A stretch of 64,000 nucleotides of DNA from Neocallimastix lanati (nom. inval.) (lineage: Eukaryota; Neocallimastigomycota; Neocallimastigomycetes; Neocallimastigales; Neocallimastigaceae). The stretch is taken from positions 600,001-664,000 of the forward strand of contig JACVTC010000077.1 of the NCBI GenBank assembly GCA_016946835.1, given 5' to 3'. Made by a program: the position numbers and the translations under genes. The notes under the pieces are model-generated. The model had not been told where the DNA came from. It searched no databases and was given only the letters and a program-made list of their open reading frames with translations. Of the stretch, positions 28,037 through 40,316 are shown one piece after another. Every line of letters starts with the position of its first letter. The first letter of the stretch is position 1.

Positions 28037-31000
28037 ATTAAATCCAATAATTATGTAACAATAATATACAAAAAAGGTAAATTAAATTTTTAGAAATATA
28101 AAAATTTAATTTAACTCATATAATTTTTAAATATTTATTACTATTAAATTAAATTTTATTTTATTGTTATATATAAAAAATATAAAAAAAAAAAAAAAAA
28201 AAACTTTTGAATAATAAAAAAAATATATTTTTCTATTATTAAAATGATTTATTTATTATTATCAAACTTAGTTTTATTTTCTTTTTAAAAGAACTCTTGT
28301 TCATTAAATTAATAAATATATATTAATAAAAGTTTTAACATTTTATTATCAATTTAATTAAAAGAAGTCATTTATTAAATCATAAAATAAATAAAAATAT
28401 AAAAAACTATATTAATTAGTACAGAATATTAAAATAAATTTTTTATTAATTATTAATATTAAATATAAAATTAAAATAAGAAAATAATTTATTGATTATT
28501 AATGCGAAATTAAATAATTAATACTTTTATTTATTTTAATTATTTATTTATTATTTTTTTTATTAATTTTTTCATATATATATTTATTCATTATTCGTCA
28601 TCAAAAAAAAATTCAAAAAAAAAAAAATTTTTTTTCAAAAAAAAAAAAAAAAAAGAAAAAGTCTGTAATAAAATTTAACTTTTAAAAGGGGTAGACTATA
28701 AAGAAAGTAATTTTTTTCTTATTTTTTCTTTTTAAAGAAAAAAAGGAAAATAATAAAAATTACTTTAAAAAGGACAATAATAAATAAAAAAGTAAGATTC
28801 CAAAACAAGATATCAAAAAATTTTCCTTTTTTTGAGAAATATAAAATAATAATAAAAAAAGATATAAAACTATTTCAAACACTTATTTATAACGAATATA
28901 TTTTTTAAAATATATAAAAAGTATTAATAAGATATTTTTATATTATAGAATAATTGATATAAAATCATTTCAAACGCTCTTTATTAATAACAAATATATT
29001 TCACAAACAATATAAAAAAAATAAATAAATGTAGATTAAAAAATAGTAATCTAATTAATTTCATATTTATATAAGGAATTGTAAATTAAATTTGTCACAA
29101 CATTTACAATATATACATATAAGATATATAAAAAATTAATCATTAAAAGCAAAAAACATATTACTAAAATAAATGATAATAGTTTTATTGTTTCATATAT
29201 ATATTTATATTTAAAAAGCAAATAAAAAAAATGAAAAAAAAATTAAAATATTTTTAATTTTTAAAAATGAAAGTACCATTTTTTTATGTTTATATATATA
29301 TATTATTAATAAAAATATTTATTTAGCTAAATAATAAAAATTCTTTTTGCAATAATGAAAAAATTGATGTACTCATAATAAAAAACTTTATGAAATATTT
29401 TATATAAATTAAAATAATAATAAAAAAAAAAAAAAAAAAAAAAAACACTCTATAGAAGACCTTATATATTAAAATTTTAATAATTAATTTTTTTAATATC
29501 ATATTTAATTTAAATTTATTAAAAAAAATTTTTAATTAAAAATTATCTCTTTTTTTTAATTTTTTTTTTTTTTATTTTTTATTTTTGATTGAATAGACTT
29601 TTTATAATAAAGCAAAATTTTTGTATAATAATTAATAAATTTAAAAAGTTGCTTTATTTTACAGTAAAAAAAAGCATTGAGAATATAATAAAATGCAAGT
29701 TCTAAAAGAATAAGGAGGTAAATATCAATTAATTATATTAAAAAATATAATTAAAATAATTAATATTTTATGAAAAGCTTATACTAATTTTTTTATTTTT
29801 TAATATTAACATCATAGAAAAACATAATATTTAAAAAAAGTTGTTACTTCTATAACTTTTTTTCATATTATTTCAAGTTTAAATATTTTCTATAAAAATT
29901 AATTTCTAATAAAATTAGAAGAAGTTATAAAAAATTGGAAAATAATAAGCAAAAAAAAAAAAATTACAAAACCATTCTCTATTATATAAAAAAAATTTTT
30001 TATAATATATACTTTTAGATATAAATTTGTATATATTTTTTTATATAATTATACCACTTTGAAAATTATTTTGTAAAATAAATCCAAATTAAGAACCAAA
30101 AACCAAAAAAACTAAACCAAAAAATTAAAATAAAAGTAATAAAAACAAAAAAAAATACTACCCAATCTATATAATTATAATTTTTTTAAAAAAAAAAAAA
30201 AAAAAATAGGTTATAATTATCTAGTTATTATTGTAAATAAAATATATATATATTTTTTTAATTATTTATATAATTTTTAAAAAAAAAATCAAAAAAAAAA
30301 AAAATCTTCATATACATATATATATATTTATATTATTATTATTATTATTATTATTAATTTATAATATAATTATAGTAGTATTAACTTTTTATCTTACTTT
30401 TAATTTTATATATTATTTCAAAAAGCTTATATATTATATATCTAATAATATATTATACTATTATTATTTAATATTAAAGATACTATATATATCATATATA
30501 TTTTATCAATTGTTAAAAAATATATAAAAAGTTTAAATAATAAAACAAACAACCCAACAACAATAAAATAAAAGACAATATTTTTTATTAAATAATAATT
30601 AATATTTTATATTATTAAAAATATTTAAAATAAATATATAGCAGAAATTATTAATAAATAAAATAAAAACGCGTTTCCCCCATATCGCCAATTTAGTATA
30701 ATTACTATTAATAACGTGGGAAGAAAAAAAAAAGGATATATATATATAATTAAATTAAAAAATTCAATTGCGATATATTGAAATTTTGATTATATGCAAT
30801 TAATTTTTTTTTAATATTAAAAAAAAAATTAGAACAAAAAAAATTTTTTTTTTCACAAAAGAAATTTTACAATCTTAACATAATTATATAAAAACTTTAT
30901 ATTAATATCCAAATTTTCCCAAAATATTAATTTTTATTAAATATAAACATTGATTAAATCTTTTGTTGAGATAAAATTTTTTTTAAAAAAAAAAAAAATA

Positions 31001-31107
31001 AAATAAAAAATCATATATCTCTTTGTGTGATATTAAAAAAAATTGATATAAATTATATATATACTTTTGTAAATAGTAATTATATATTATAATAATAATT
31101 TGACACA
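27943..31107. other. AT-rich region upstream of the CK1-like gene
   Basis: Poly(A) tracts (around 27995-28035) and AT-rich sequence; no gene seen. The last 450 bases contain a short GC island at 30667-30725 (see separate entry) and presumably the promoter and 5' UTR of the kinase gene. Confidence 0.6.
30669..30674. promoter_or_regulatory. ACGCGT (MCB-like) site in a small GC island
   Basis: Within otherwise AT-only DNA, 30667-30725 contains ACGCGT followed by TTTCCCCCATATCGCC and later AACGTGGG, about 435 bases before the kinase start codon. ACGCGT is the core of the Mlu I cell-cycle box bound by MBF-type factors in yeasts. Use here is only inferred from its position and its unusual composition. 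Confidence 0.3.
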
Positions 31108-31211
31108 ATGGATAGTATCAATATTGAAAACCAATTTATTTATGGTGATGATGTAAAATATTCTTAATATTAAATATTATTAACATATAATAATTAAACA
31201 TATTCAATATT

Positions 31212-31244
<33 letters not shown>

Positions 31245-32848
31245 CATTGTATATATATACAAATTTTATATCTTTATTAAAAGAAAATACATCCCAGGTC
31301 ATCATCAGATAGGAACAACAATAGTCGTTATAAACTTGTAAGAAACTTATATATATATAATATAATATAAAATTTCCAAAAAATAATTATTATTATAAAA
31401 ATTATATCTATTTATTTATTAAAATATTAAATTAATTTTATAATATGATAAAGGTAAAACAAAAAACGGATGATGAAATTGAAATTAATGAAATTGAACC
31501 AAGTTCACAAAATAATAAAAAAATAAGAAGATTTTCAAATTATGTAATAAAAAGAAATATTTTTTTCATTATTATAAATTTAATTATCATAATTATAAAG
31601 CAAGCAAAATTAATATTAATATTAAATGGTATATATATATATATATATATATTTATTTATTTATTTATAAAAATAGTTACTATATCAAAGTGATGATATT
31701 AATATGTGGAAGAATATAAAAGTCGTAAGGCAAATTGGTAAAGGCACTACAGGAAAAATATTTAGATGTATTGATTTAAATAATAATATACCAGTGGCTA
31801 TTAAAGTAGAAAATACTGTTAAAAATAAATCTCATCTATATGATGAATTTAAAATGTATAAATACCTAAGTAGTATTGGTATGTAACTAATTAATTTAAT
31901 AATATTCAATTAAATATTTTATTAAAAAAAAATAAAAAATAAAAAATAAAAAATAAAAAAAATAAAAATAAATGTTCATTTTTTTTTCTTTAATTTTTAT
32001 ATATTATTAATAGAAAATATACCAAGAGTGTACGACTTTAAAACTTCTGAAACAAATCAAATAATGGTAATGGAATTATTAGGTCCATCCGTTGATTCTA
32101 TGTTTAGATATTGTGGTAATAAATTTTCTATGAAAACTATATGTATGCTTGCTAAAAGAATGATAACACTATTAGAAAGTGTACATAAAAAAGGAGTTGT
32201 TTACAGAGATATTAAACCAGAAAATTTTGTTGTTGGAAATGGTAAAATTAATAATTAATAAATTTGATAAAATATATATATATATATTTATATTTCTAAT
32301 TATTAATACTTAATGATATTTTCATATTAAATATTTATTATTATTGTTGTTATTATTGTTGCTGTTGTTGTTTTTTATTATTTTTTTTTTTCTCAATCTT
32401 ATCAGTTATATCATTAAAGGATGAAGATCTTGAAGATCTTGATAATGATTCCTCATCAACAATAACAAATTCTTTACCATCAAAAAGTAATGAATATCGA
32501 CATGAGTATAAAAAAAGAAAAGGAAAATTATATAATAGCTTATCCCCAAACTTTATTGATTCTGAATTAGATTTTGATTCGATCCCTCCAAATGAACATC
32601 CGCTTAATCAAATCTATTTACTAGATTTTGGTTTATCGGAATTCTTCGTGGATAGAAATACACATACACATGTTCAAAACAGATTAAGACCTCCATGTGG
32701 TACTCCAAGATATATGAGTATACGTACTCATCAATTTAGACGTAAGTTATTAATTTATTTATTTTCATATTTATTATTAATTTATTTATTTATTTATTGT
32801 TCATTTATTTATTATTTATTTATTTATTTATTATTTATTTATTTATTT

Positions 32849-32900
<52 letters not shown>

Positions 32901-33642
32901 TTTGTTTGTTTGTTTATTTATTTATTTATTTGTTTATTTGTTTGTTTGTTTGTTTGTTTGTTTGTTTGTTCGTTTGTTCGTTCGTTTGTTTGTTTAACAT
33001 AATATATATATATTGATTGATTGATATATTTATATATTCATTTTTTTTATTTTCACAACAGAACAAAGTAGAAGAGATGATTTAGAATCTCTAGGCTATT
33101 TATTATTATATTTTTTGAAAAAAGGAAACTTACCATGGCAAGGAATTACTGCTACTGATGTTAAATCTATGATCTATCGTATATGGGATAAGAAAGAATC
33201 AATTCCATTAGAAAAATTATTTAAAGATTGTCCAGAACAATTTATAACCTATATGAAATACTCAAGAAATTTAAATTTCACAGAAAAACCAGATTATAAA
33301 TATATGACTGGATTATTTGATGAAATACTGCAGTCAATAAATGAAGAAGATGATGGCATATTCGATTGGTATATACAAATACAAAAAGAACAAGAAAGAA
33401 AGGATAATTTCTGTCGTCGTCTTATTTATCGTATTTTCCATTCATCCTCCACTACGGAAAAATGTACTTCACCAAGTCTCTTATTAGATATTCAAGTTAA
33501 TAAAAATTCAATTGAAAAAGTAACAAAAAGAAATCGTGAAAAATTTACCATACTGGGATTCTTAAAAAGAAAATTTAAAAAATTATTATCAAGTTATTGG
33601 AAATGGGTTAAAAGATATATCGTTTTTATTAGAACTATATAA
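31108..33642 (+). CDS. casein kinase 1-like protein kinase with large insert
   Basis: Seven exons, all junctions in phase: 31108-31144, 31309-31337, 31454-31543, 31677-31878, 32014-32241, 32406-32741, 33062-33642; predicted 500 residues. Glycine loop IGKGTTGKIF (72-81), catalytic Lys K95 in VAIKVE, CK1 hallmark LLGPSVDSMFRYCG (about 141-154), catalytic loop YRDIKPEN (183-190, Tyr instead of the usual His), LLDFGLSEFF (DFG Asp 269), CGTPRYMSI in the activation segment, QSRRDDLESLGYLLLYFLKK and LPWQGI, then PDYKYM and IFDWYI near the domain end. CK1 has no APE motif, as expected. An acidic/basic Ser-rich insert of roughly 55-60 residues (about 197-262) separates the catalytic loop from DFG, where canonical CK1 has under ten. 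The N-terminal 60 residues are low-complexity. The C-terminal tail is strongly basic and aromatic (FLKRKFKKLLSSYWKWVK). Serine/threonine kinase activity is expected; substrates are unknown. Exons 1-3 rest on splice reading alone. Confidence 0.9.
32752..32996. repeat. TTTA/TTTG/TTCG tetranucleotide array in CK1-like intron 6
   Basis: TTTA units grade into TTTG and finally TTCG units, filling most of the intron 32742-33061. It makes two long spurious ORFs (Tyr/Leu/Phe-rich) on the plus strand. Confidence 0.93.
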
Positions 33643-34064
33643 TCCAAAATCCAATTTTTATTCAATTGTGAAAAAAAAAAAATAATAATAATAATAATAA
33701 TAAATAGTGAAAAAAATAATAATAAACAAAAGGAAAAGGAATAATAAGTGATAAATAAATAAATAAATAAAAATAAAATTGAAAAAAAAAAAAAAAAAGA
33801 GTTATATACATGTTATTACTTTATTTATTTTTTTTAATAATAATTATTATAAAAGAATATTTTTTTTATATAAATATACTTTATTTTTTTTTTATTATAT
33901 TTTATTATATTTCTTATTTTTTTTCCAGTATTATTGAATTTTTTGTTTTTGTTTTAAAATTTAATTATATATATATATATATATATATGTAAAAAAATTC
34001 TACTTCAAACATACAAAATAAAAAGAAATAAATAGGAAAAGGAAAATTATATAAAATGAAATAA

Positions 34065-34108
<44 letters not shown>

Positions 34109-34279
34109 GAAAGAAAAAAATCAATGATAAAAAAAAAAAAAAAAATAAAAAGTAGTAATATTTAACATTAATAGTTATATTATAATAATAATAACAGAAA
34201 AAAAAAATAAAAAAAAAATAATAATATATATATATTATATTTATATAAAGAATAATAATATTTAATATTTTAAAACTAT
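33643..34279. other. AT-rich 3' flank of the CK1-like gene
   Basis: Poly(A) runs, AAT and TA repeats; no gene seen. Confidence 0.65.
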
Positions 34280-35206
34280 CCTCTCAGAACGTTATCACCT
34301 TCTATGGGGTTTACTAAGGGAAGATAATCTTAATTCTCGTGGTGCTGAGGGTGATAGTTAAAAATTCAAATATTGTACAATGAAATGAATGTTTTTTTTT
34401 TTTTTTTTTTTTTTTGATACAATTGCTTATGGTAATTGTTCTATAATCAATATTATTTATCAAAGTTGAATTAATTTTTAAATTTTAGAAAAAAAAAATT
34501 TTAAAAAGCAAATATCGTTTTTTTTTCATTCATGTATCTTTTTTTTTCATGTATCTTTTTTTTTCATGTATCTTTTTTTTTTTTTTTTTTTCTTTCTCCC
34601 ATATTTTCATCCTTTTCACGTATTTATTATTTCTTCATTTATGAATCTTTCATATATAGTACTATAATGCTATATTTATCATCTATTTTTTTTTTTTTTT
34701 ATTTTATGGATGGTTATGTAATCAAGATACCTTTTTATATTCCTCTAGGAATTGATTCATTCCACCTCATGTGCTTATTTTTCAATTTTTAAACAATAAT
34801 TCCGATATGGAATATCCTTTACATTTATATATAATAATTATATAAATATATATATAATAATTTATTTTTATTAGTATTTTCATTTTTTCATCAATAACCA
34901 TAATGATATAGAATTTTTAGATTATCAATAGAGGATCATAAAGAATTAAAACTCAATTTTATACCAAAATTTTTTTTTCTTTTACAGTTAAAATTATTCA
35001 TTTACAATTTGAATTTTTTTTTTCCATTTGGTTTCAAATCTCCGTAAAATATATATAATATAAAATAAAAGTATATATATATCAAAAGATGAAATGGACA
35101 CAACGAAGATTTTATTTTTTATTTTATTTTTTTTTTTTTTTTTGGCTTATTTACTATTTATTTATTTTTTTTTTTTTTTTGGCTTGTTTACTATTTATTT
35201 ATTTTT

Positions 35207-35243
<37 letters not shown>

Positions 35244-35960
35244 GCTTATTTACTATTTATTTTTTTTTTTTTTTTTTTTTTTTTATAATAATTTTTATAC
35301 GTTAAGGTCTGAGATGTTTTGGTCCTGATAATGAAAAAAAAAAAAAAAAATTGTTTTAATTTTCATTTATGACCTTGAATCGTGGACTGAAAGTAGATTA
35401 TAGGAATTCTTAAGTAGAAATAAATATATATATATATAATAATAATAATAATAATAAGTCGTAAAGATATTATTTATGGAATTTGTTAAAAAATATTATA
35501 TTAATATGGAAAACTACATCATCCTAAGAGTTGACTATAATAATAACAATGGTTTATTTTAAAGTTATTTTCATGATTACACAAAACACCGGAATATTAA
35601 TAGTTGGAACTCTGAAAAACGTAACGGACTTAATTCTTTTTTTTTTTTTTTTTAATTTCAATTTTTAATCCTCTTTGTATTTGTCTTCAAAAAGTCGGGT
35701 TAATAATTCATTCTTGAATTTTTTTTTTTTTTTGGCTAATTCCTATTCAATTTCTAAATTATTATAGAAAACAGTACTGAAATGTGGAAACATGAAAATT
35801 TCTGGTATGTGTGGTCTTTATATTAGTATCCACAATTCCTAACAATTCACTAATGATAATTTAGATTATAGATCTCTCCAAAGAATATATAGAATTCTTT
35901 CTGATTATATCATTAGTATTATGAGAAATATTAGGATAAATTAGATATTAAAAATTTTGA
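34280..35960 (+). pseudogene. decayed LINE retrotransposon, copy B (5' and endonuclease part)
   Basis: Colinear at the nucleotide level with copy A (1430-2700). Shared landmarks are 34310-34345 with 1460-1495 (GGGAAG..CATCTTAATTCTC type), 35296-35410 with 1955-2060 (GTCCTGA.AATGAAAAA, CATGACCTTGAATCG), 35462-35530 with 2160-2245, and 35610-35870 with 2430-2700. Translation gives WNSEKRNGLN, PLCICLQ and, after indels, VVFILVSTIPNNS-type remnants of the endonuclease RGLYIGFHNS segment. It carries stops, frameshifts and several poly(T) expansions, and the reverse-transcriptase part is missing or unrecognisable. Same family as copy A. Confidence 0.78.
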
Positions 35961-35996
35961 TTCATTCCATCTGGCGAATGTTTCTTAAATAAATAA

Positions 35997-36118
<122 letters not shown>

Positions 36119-36159
36119 AACTTATTATTATTACATTGAATAATTTTCTATAACTATAC

Positions 36160-36365
36160 TGCTTCTGAGCACAATAATGGTATTGTACTTATATCCATAT
36201 CTTAAACATTATATCCAGTTAAATAGTTAAATCCAAGAATAAGTTTAATGTATTTATAGCTAAGATTGAACGAAATTCCTAAGTGAATGAACTTTGATTT
36301 ATCATAGTTAATCCCTTGTTTTGTAGCAATATCAGATCAGTCATTTTATCCACTGGATATTAGAA
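36160..36365 (-). pseudogene. possible retropepsin relic of an LTR retrotransposon
   Basis: On the minus strand this less AT-rich block reads, with stops, SSG*ND*SDIATKQGI, then NYDKSKFIHLGISFNLSY, then KYIKLILGFNYLTGYNV, then DMDISTIPL. The order resembles the aspartic protease of Ty3/gypsy-type elements: an active-site D(S/T)GA region, then 'I.LGxDxLxxYN'. The catalytic Asp itself is not preserved. The fragment is short and the call is tentative; it could also be another decayed retroelement piece. Confidence 0.4.
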
Positions 36366-36540
36366 TATATATTTATAGTAAATATATATTATTAATATTA
36401 TTATATCATTTATTATAACAAATTAATATTATTTAATTAAAAATTATCACTTAATTTTTTTTTTTTATTTTTAATTCCATGTTCTTTATATTGTTTAATA
36501 TTAACTTATCATTATCATTATATCAATATTATTTATATAT

Positions 36541-37063
36541 AAGCTGTATCACCAACATCAAATAATCCACCAATTAAAAAAAGGATGAAAACCCATCTTT
36601 CTTGAGAAGAAAACCATCTTATTCATTTTTTAAGAAATTCATCTAAAAAAAAAAAAAAAAAAAAACCCCGACAATACAATAAGGTATATGTATATTAAAA
36701 TTTTATATAAATTATAACATTTAATATAATCAATTGAATAGAAAGAATTATTAAGTTTTCATATTATCATATTATTAAATATTAATGCAATTTTTTTTTT
36801 TTTTTTGTTTTGTTTTGTTTTGTTTTGGAAAATAATATTAATATTAAAATTAATATTAAATATAATGAAGCCTCATTATAAAATGTGATAATAATAGACC
36901 TTTCAGTAGTGGATCATTATTAACAAAAATGAATAATACTCAAAAAAAAAAAAAAAAAAAAATATGATATTTAAGATTTTGAAGAAGTTAATCGTATAAA
37001 CAATATTCAAGAAGAAGAAAAACGCTTAAGAACGGAAGAGAGAAGAAAAAGAAAAATTGGCTA

Positions 37064-37115
<52 letters not shown>

Positions 37116-37245
37116 AGAGAACTTATGAAAAAGAAAACATATAGAAAAGAATAAAAAGAAACAAAGGGAAGTAGAAGAAGGAAAAAAAAAAAAGAAAAAA
37201 AAAGAAAAAAAAAAGAACGTATGAATAAGAAACCATATAGAAAAG

Positions 37246-37300
<55 letters not shown>

Positions 37301-37342
37301 AGATAGAAAGCTTTAAAAAAATTAAAGAAAAGAAAGCCAAAG

Positions 37343-37387
<45 letters not shown>

Positions 37388-38595
37388 TATTCATGAAAAG
37401 GAACTAAGTAATTTGAAAGAAAAAGTAGCTAAAAAAAAAAAAAAGATGAAAGAATATTACAACATGATAATTCAGGTAATTTTTATTTTTTTTTATTTTA
37501 AAAATTACCTGAATTATATAATATTTATATATATATATATATAAAAAGATTATTATTATGATTTTAATAACAATAACAATTATTCAAATTTATATTTATA
37601 TTTCATATAATATAAATATTATATCATTTTTACTATTTTTTTTTTTTATTTTTTTTTATTTACTCTCTATTTTAATATTATCTGTAAAGAGAAGAAGAAA
37701 GTAGTTCATTTATTTATTTATTTATTTAAAAATAAAAATAAAAAAAATAAATAAATAAATAAATAAAAAAATTTAACACAAAGAAAAGAGGATTTGTTAA
37801 TGAATCAGAGCAAGAATCTATTGATAATTTAGGAACAGCAACTCCAGTGTTACAATCAAATATAAAAAAAAATTAATAATATGTTAGAACTGTCAAATAA
37901 ACAAAAAAATAATATGTATTCACCAAAAATGAATGAAAATACGATGAATTATTATGATAAGAACAACGAAAAAACAACAATAATCATAATATGAATTTTA
38001 AATATAATTTAAATGATCCAAACAAATATGATACCACCTAATAATGATAAACGATATTGAACTTGATTATAATTAATACTTATGATCCTAATCAAAGTCC
38101 ATACTATTATCCCAATAAAGCAACATTTATCATTACTAATTATTGAATATCCATTAACACATCTAGACAAAGTTGTAATAAAAGAACTCCAAGAAAATAA
38201 CTAAATAAAAATTTTTATATATTATCCATGCCCTGTCAGTCAATAGTTAAATTTCGACCCAAACACTCCTGTTCCAACAACTCCCAATTTTAGTATCATC
38301 AAATCAAATCCAAGCTGAACTAGCTTTCTTGCTTATTTCTATATATGTTTATACTACCTCCTCCTCCTCCTTCTCCTCCTCTCATTCGGTCGGTAGAGAA
38401 CGGCAGTCTATAACGATAAATAGTACTTTTGAACAAACAACCACAAACAACATTTTCATTCTTCATTCTTCATTCTTCATCTTCATTCATATCCAATCGA
38501 TTGCAAAAACTAAAAATGTATTTTCACCAGTTGATCTTTTCATGAGAGATAATCCATCATTCTATTTAGTCATTTTCATATCAGTAACTTTTTTG

Positions 38596-38641
<46 letters not shown>

Positions 38642-38755
38642 AAATTCATCAGATTTTTGACCCAACAAAAAATAACCACAAATACCCAGACAGAAATCAA
38701 AATCCGGTAAATTCTTCCACAAAACAACTATGTAACTTATCTAGAGAATTATAAT
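36541..38755 (+). pseudogene. decayed multi-exon gene, Glu/Lys-rich then Asn/Pro-rich
   Basis: Coding-like composition with frameshifts and stops. 36541-36683 reads AVSPTSNNPPIKKR and, one frame over, KKDENPSFLRRKPSYSFFKK, ending at a GTATATG donor. After an intron, 36895-37475 begins RPFSSGSLLTKMNN, then DFEEVNRINNIQEEEKRLRT, a Glu/Lys coiled-coil-like stretch into which poly(A) runs of 30-50 bases have grown, ending at CAGGTAATTT. After 37688 it continues with RGFVNESEQESIDNLGTATP, YSPKMNENTMNYYDKNN, NFKYNLNDPNKYDTT, FDPNTPVPTTPNFS and FDPTKNNHKYPDRNQ to a stop near 38755. No complete frame can be built without many corrections, so I call it a pseudogene. Family not recognised. Confidence 0.6.
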
Positions 38756-39240
38756 AGTTTATAAGTTCTTGAATAATCAGTGGTATCCTTGATAGGAACT
38801 CTCTACATCTCCTCCTATAAACACAATTTTATCAGCGATTTTTTTTAACATGATCTTTGACGACCATTTCTTCATAAGCTAGATATTCTCTTTCAGCCTC
38901 CTCTAAAGCATATTATATTTAATTAAAATTAAATTTTTATTTTAATTTTTATTTTTATTTTTATCTTTATTTTATTTTAATTTTTATTTTTATTATATTT
39001 TTATTTTTATTTTTATTTTATTTTATTTATTTATTTATTTAATTTTTTTTTTTTTTTTACCTTTTTTACTATATAAGAAATCTGTAATGATTTTTTTTTG
39101 ATCATTATTTAATAAATTGGTATTATCATGAACCATTGAATATTCGTTCATATCCATAGCTATTTGATCGGGTGGATACGAATCATTCAGAGAGGTGGTT
39201 GATTTGGATTTTTATTAGTATTATTATTATTTGAAAGATA
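38690..39240 (-). pseudogene. decayed gene on minus strand, family unknown
   Basis: Minus-strand reading gives LNDSYPPDQIAMDMNEYSMV, then HDNTNLLNNDQKKSLQISYI, a GT donor at about 39059-39060, an AT-rich intron, and, after an AG near 38912, EEAEREYLAYEEMVVKDHV, followed (with frameshifts) by REFLSRIPLIIQELINYY and NSLDKLHSCFVEEF. It overlaps the end of the plus-strand decayed gene, so the boundary is uncertain and one of the two readings at 38640-38755 must be wrong. Product unknown. Confidence 0.45.
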
Positions 39241-39259
39241 ATTATTCATATTAGTTCGA

Positions 39260-39545
39260 GGAGTTAATGAAAAGGTTGACAAAGCTTTGAGTACTATACA
39301 AAAGGCTCAACGACTTCTTTTAGGAAACAAAAAGTTATTAAACGTTAAATACTGCTAAGCAGTACTTAACAAAATGGAGAAAAAAAATGGTTTTATGAAC
39401 ACTGAGTTTTTGTATGTGTATTTTCATAATTACTACAACATTAGATTAAGGGATTTTTGGAAAACAAATATTTGTAATGCAAAGAAATCACCCATTGTGA
39501 TATGTGTGTGGATTGTAAATGCCTATGGTAAAGTTACTGTCTAAT
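39260..39545 (+). pseudogene. possible LINE 3' fragment (pre-zinc-knuckle region)
   Basis: Less AT-rich block reading NEKVDKALSTIQKAQRLLLG, later LRDFWKTNICNAKKSPHCDM and CVDCKC with frame changes. This order (a KIQR..L.G helix, then a 'RD...K.....CxxC' knuckle) occurs between the reverse transcriptase and the C-terminal zinc motif of many LINEs. Short and degraded, so tentative. Confidence 0.35.
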
Positions 39546-39571
39546 GGAATATTTAAGAAAGGGAGATTATA

Positions 39572-39604
<33 letters not shown>

Positions 39605-40233
39605 GATATAAATAATTAGTTTGTAATAATATTATATATATATTGTTAACATACCATACAATAAACAAACTGAAAAAAAAAATATCTTTAATTTCATCAA
39701 TTATTATTAAAAAAAAAAAAAAAAAAAAAAACTTTGAAAAATACATATATATTAAAAAAATCCAATCCACCATTTATATCTATATATATTTAATAAATTT
39801 TTTTTTTTTTTTTAATCATCTGTACTAATAACATAAAAAAATACATAAAATTTATATATATATATATAATTGAATAAAAGATAATAAATACATTAAATAT
39901 ATACTTAAAATTATTATATATTATTATGTATATTTTAAATAAATATGTTAAATGAAATTATTATTAATAAAATTACTAATACATAGATTATATTTATGAT
40001 AAAAATAAAAAACAATATGTATATATTTATGAATAACCATTTTTATTCTTTTAAAGAAAATTATATATATATAAATATTTTTTTTTATTTATTTATTAGT
40101 ATTCTTATTATTTCTTTTATTTTTACAATTCTTTCATTTATTTAATGGTGTATTTTGTATTAATAGATATTTCCTTTAAAGAAAATTATATATTTATATA
40201 TATATATATATTTATTTATTTATTTATTTATTT

Positions 40234-40316
<83 letters not shown>

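Noticed and set aside
32648-33016. 122-residue ORF after the CK1-like exon 6
   Set aside because: It is read-through of exon 6 into the TTTA/TTTG intron. The kinase frame continues correctly after splicing 32741 to 33062.
35089-35328. Phe-rich ORFs that look like membrane proteins (also at 37026 and 41672)
   Set aside because: Translations of poly(T)/poly(A) tracts in relics and deserts. Hydrophobicity comes from TTT codons only.
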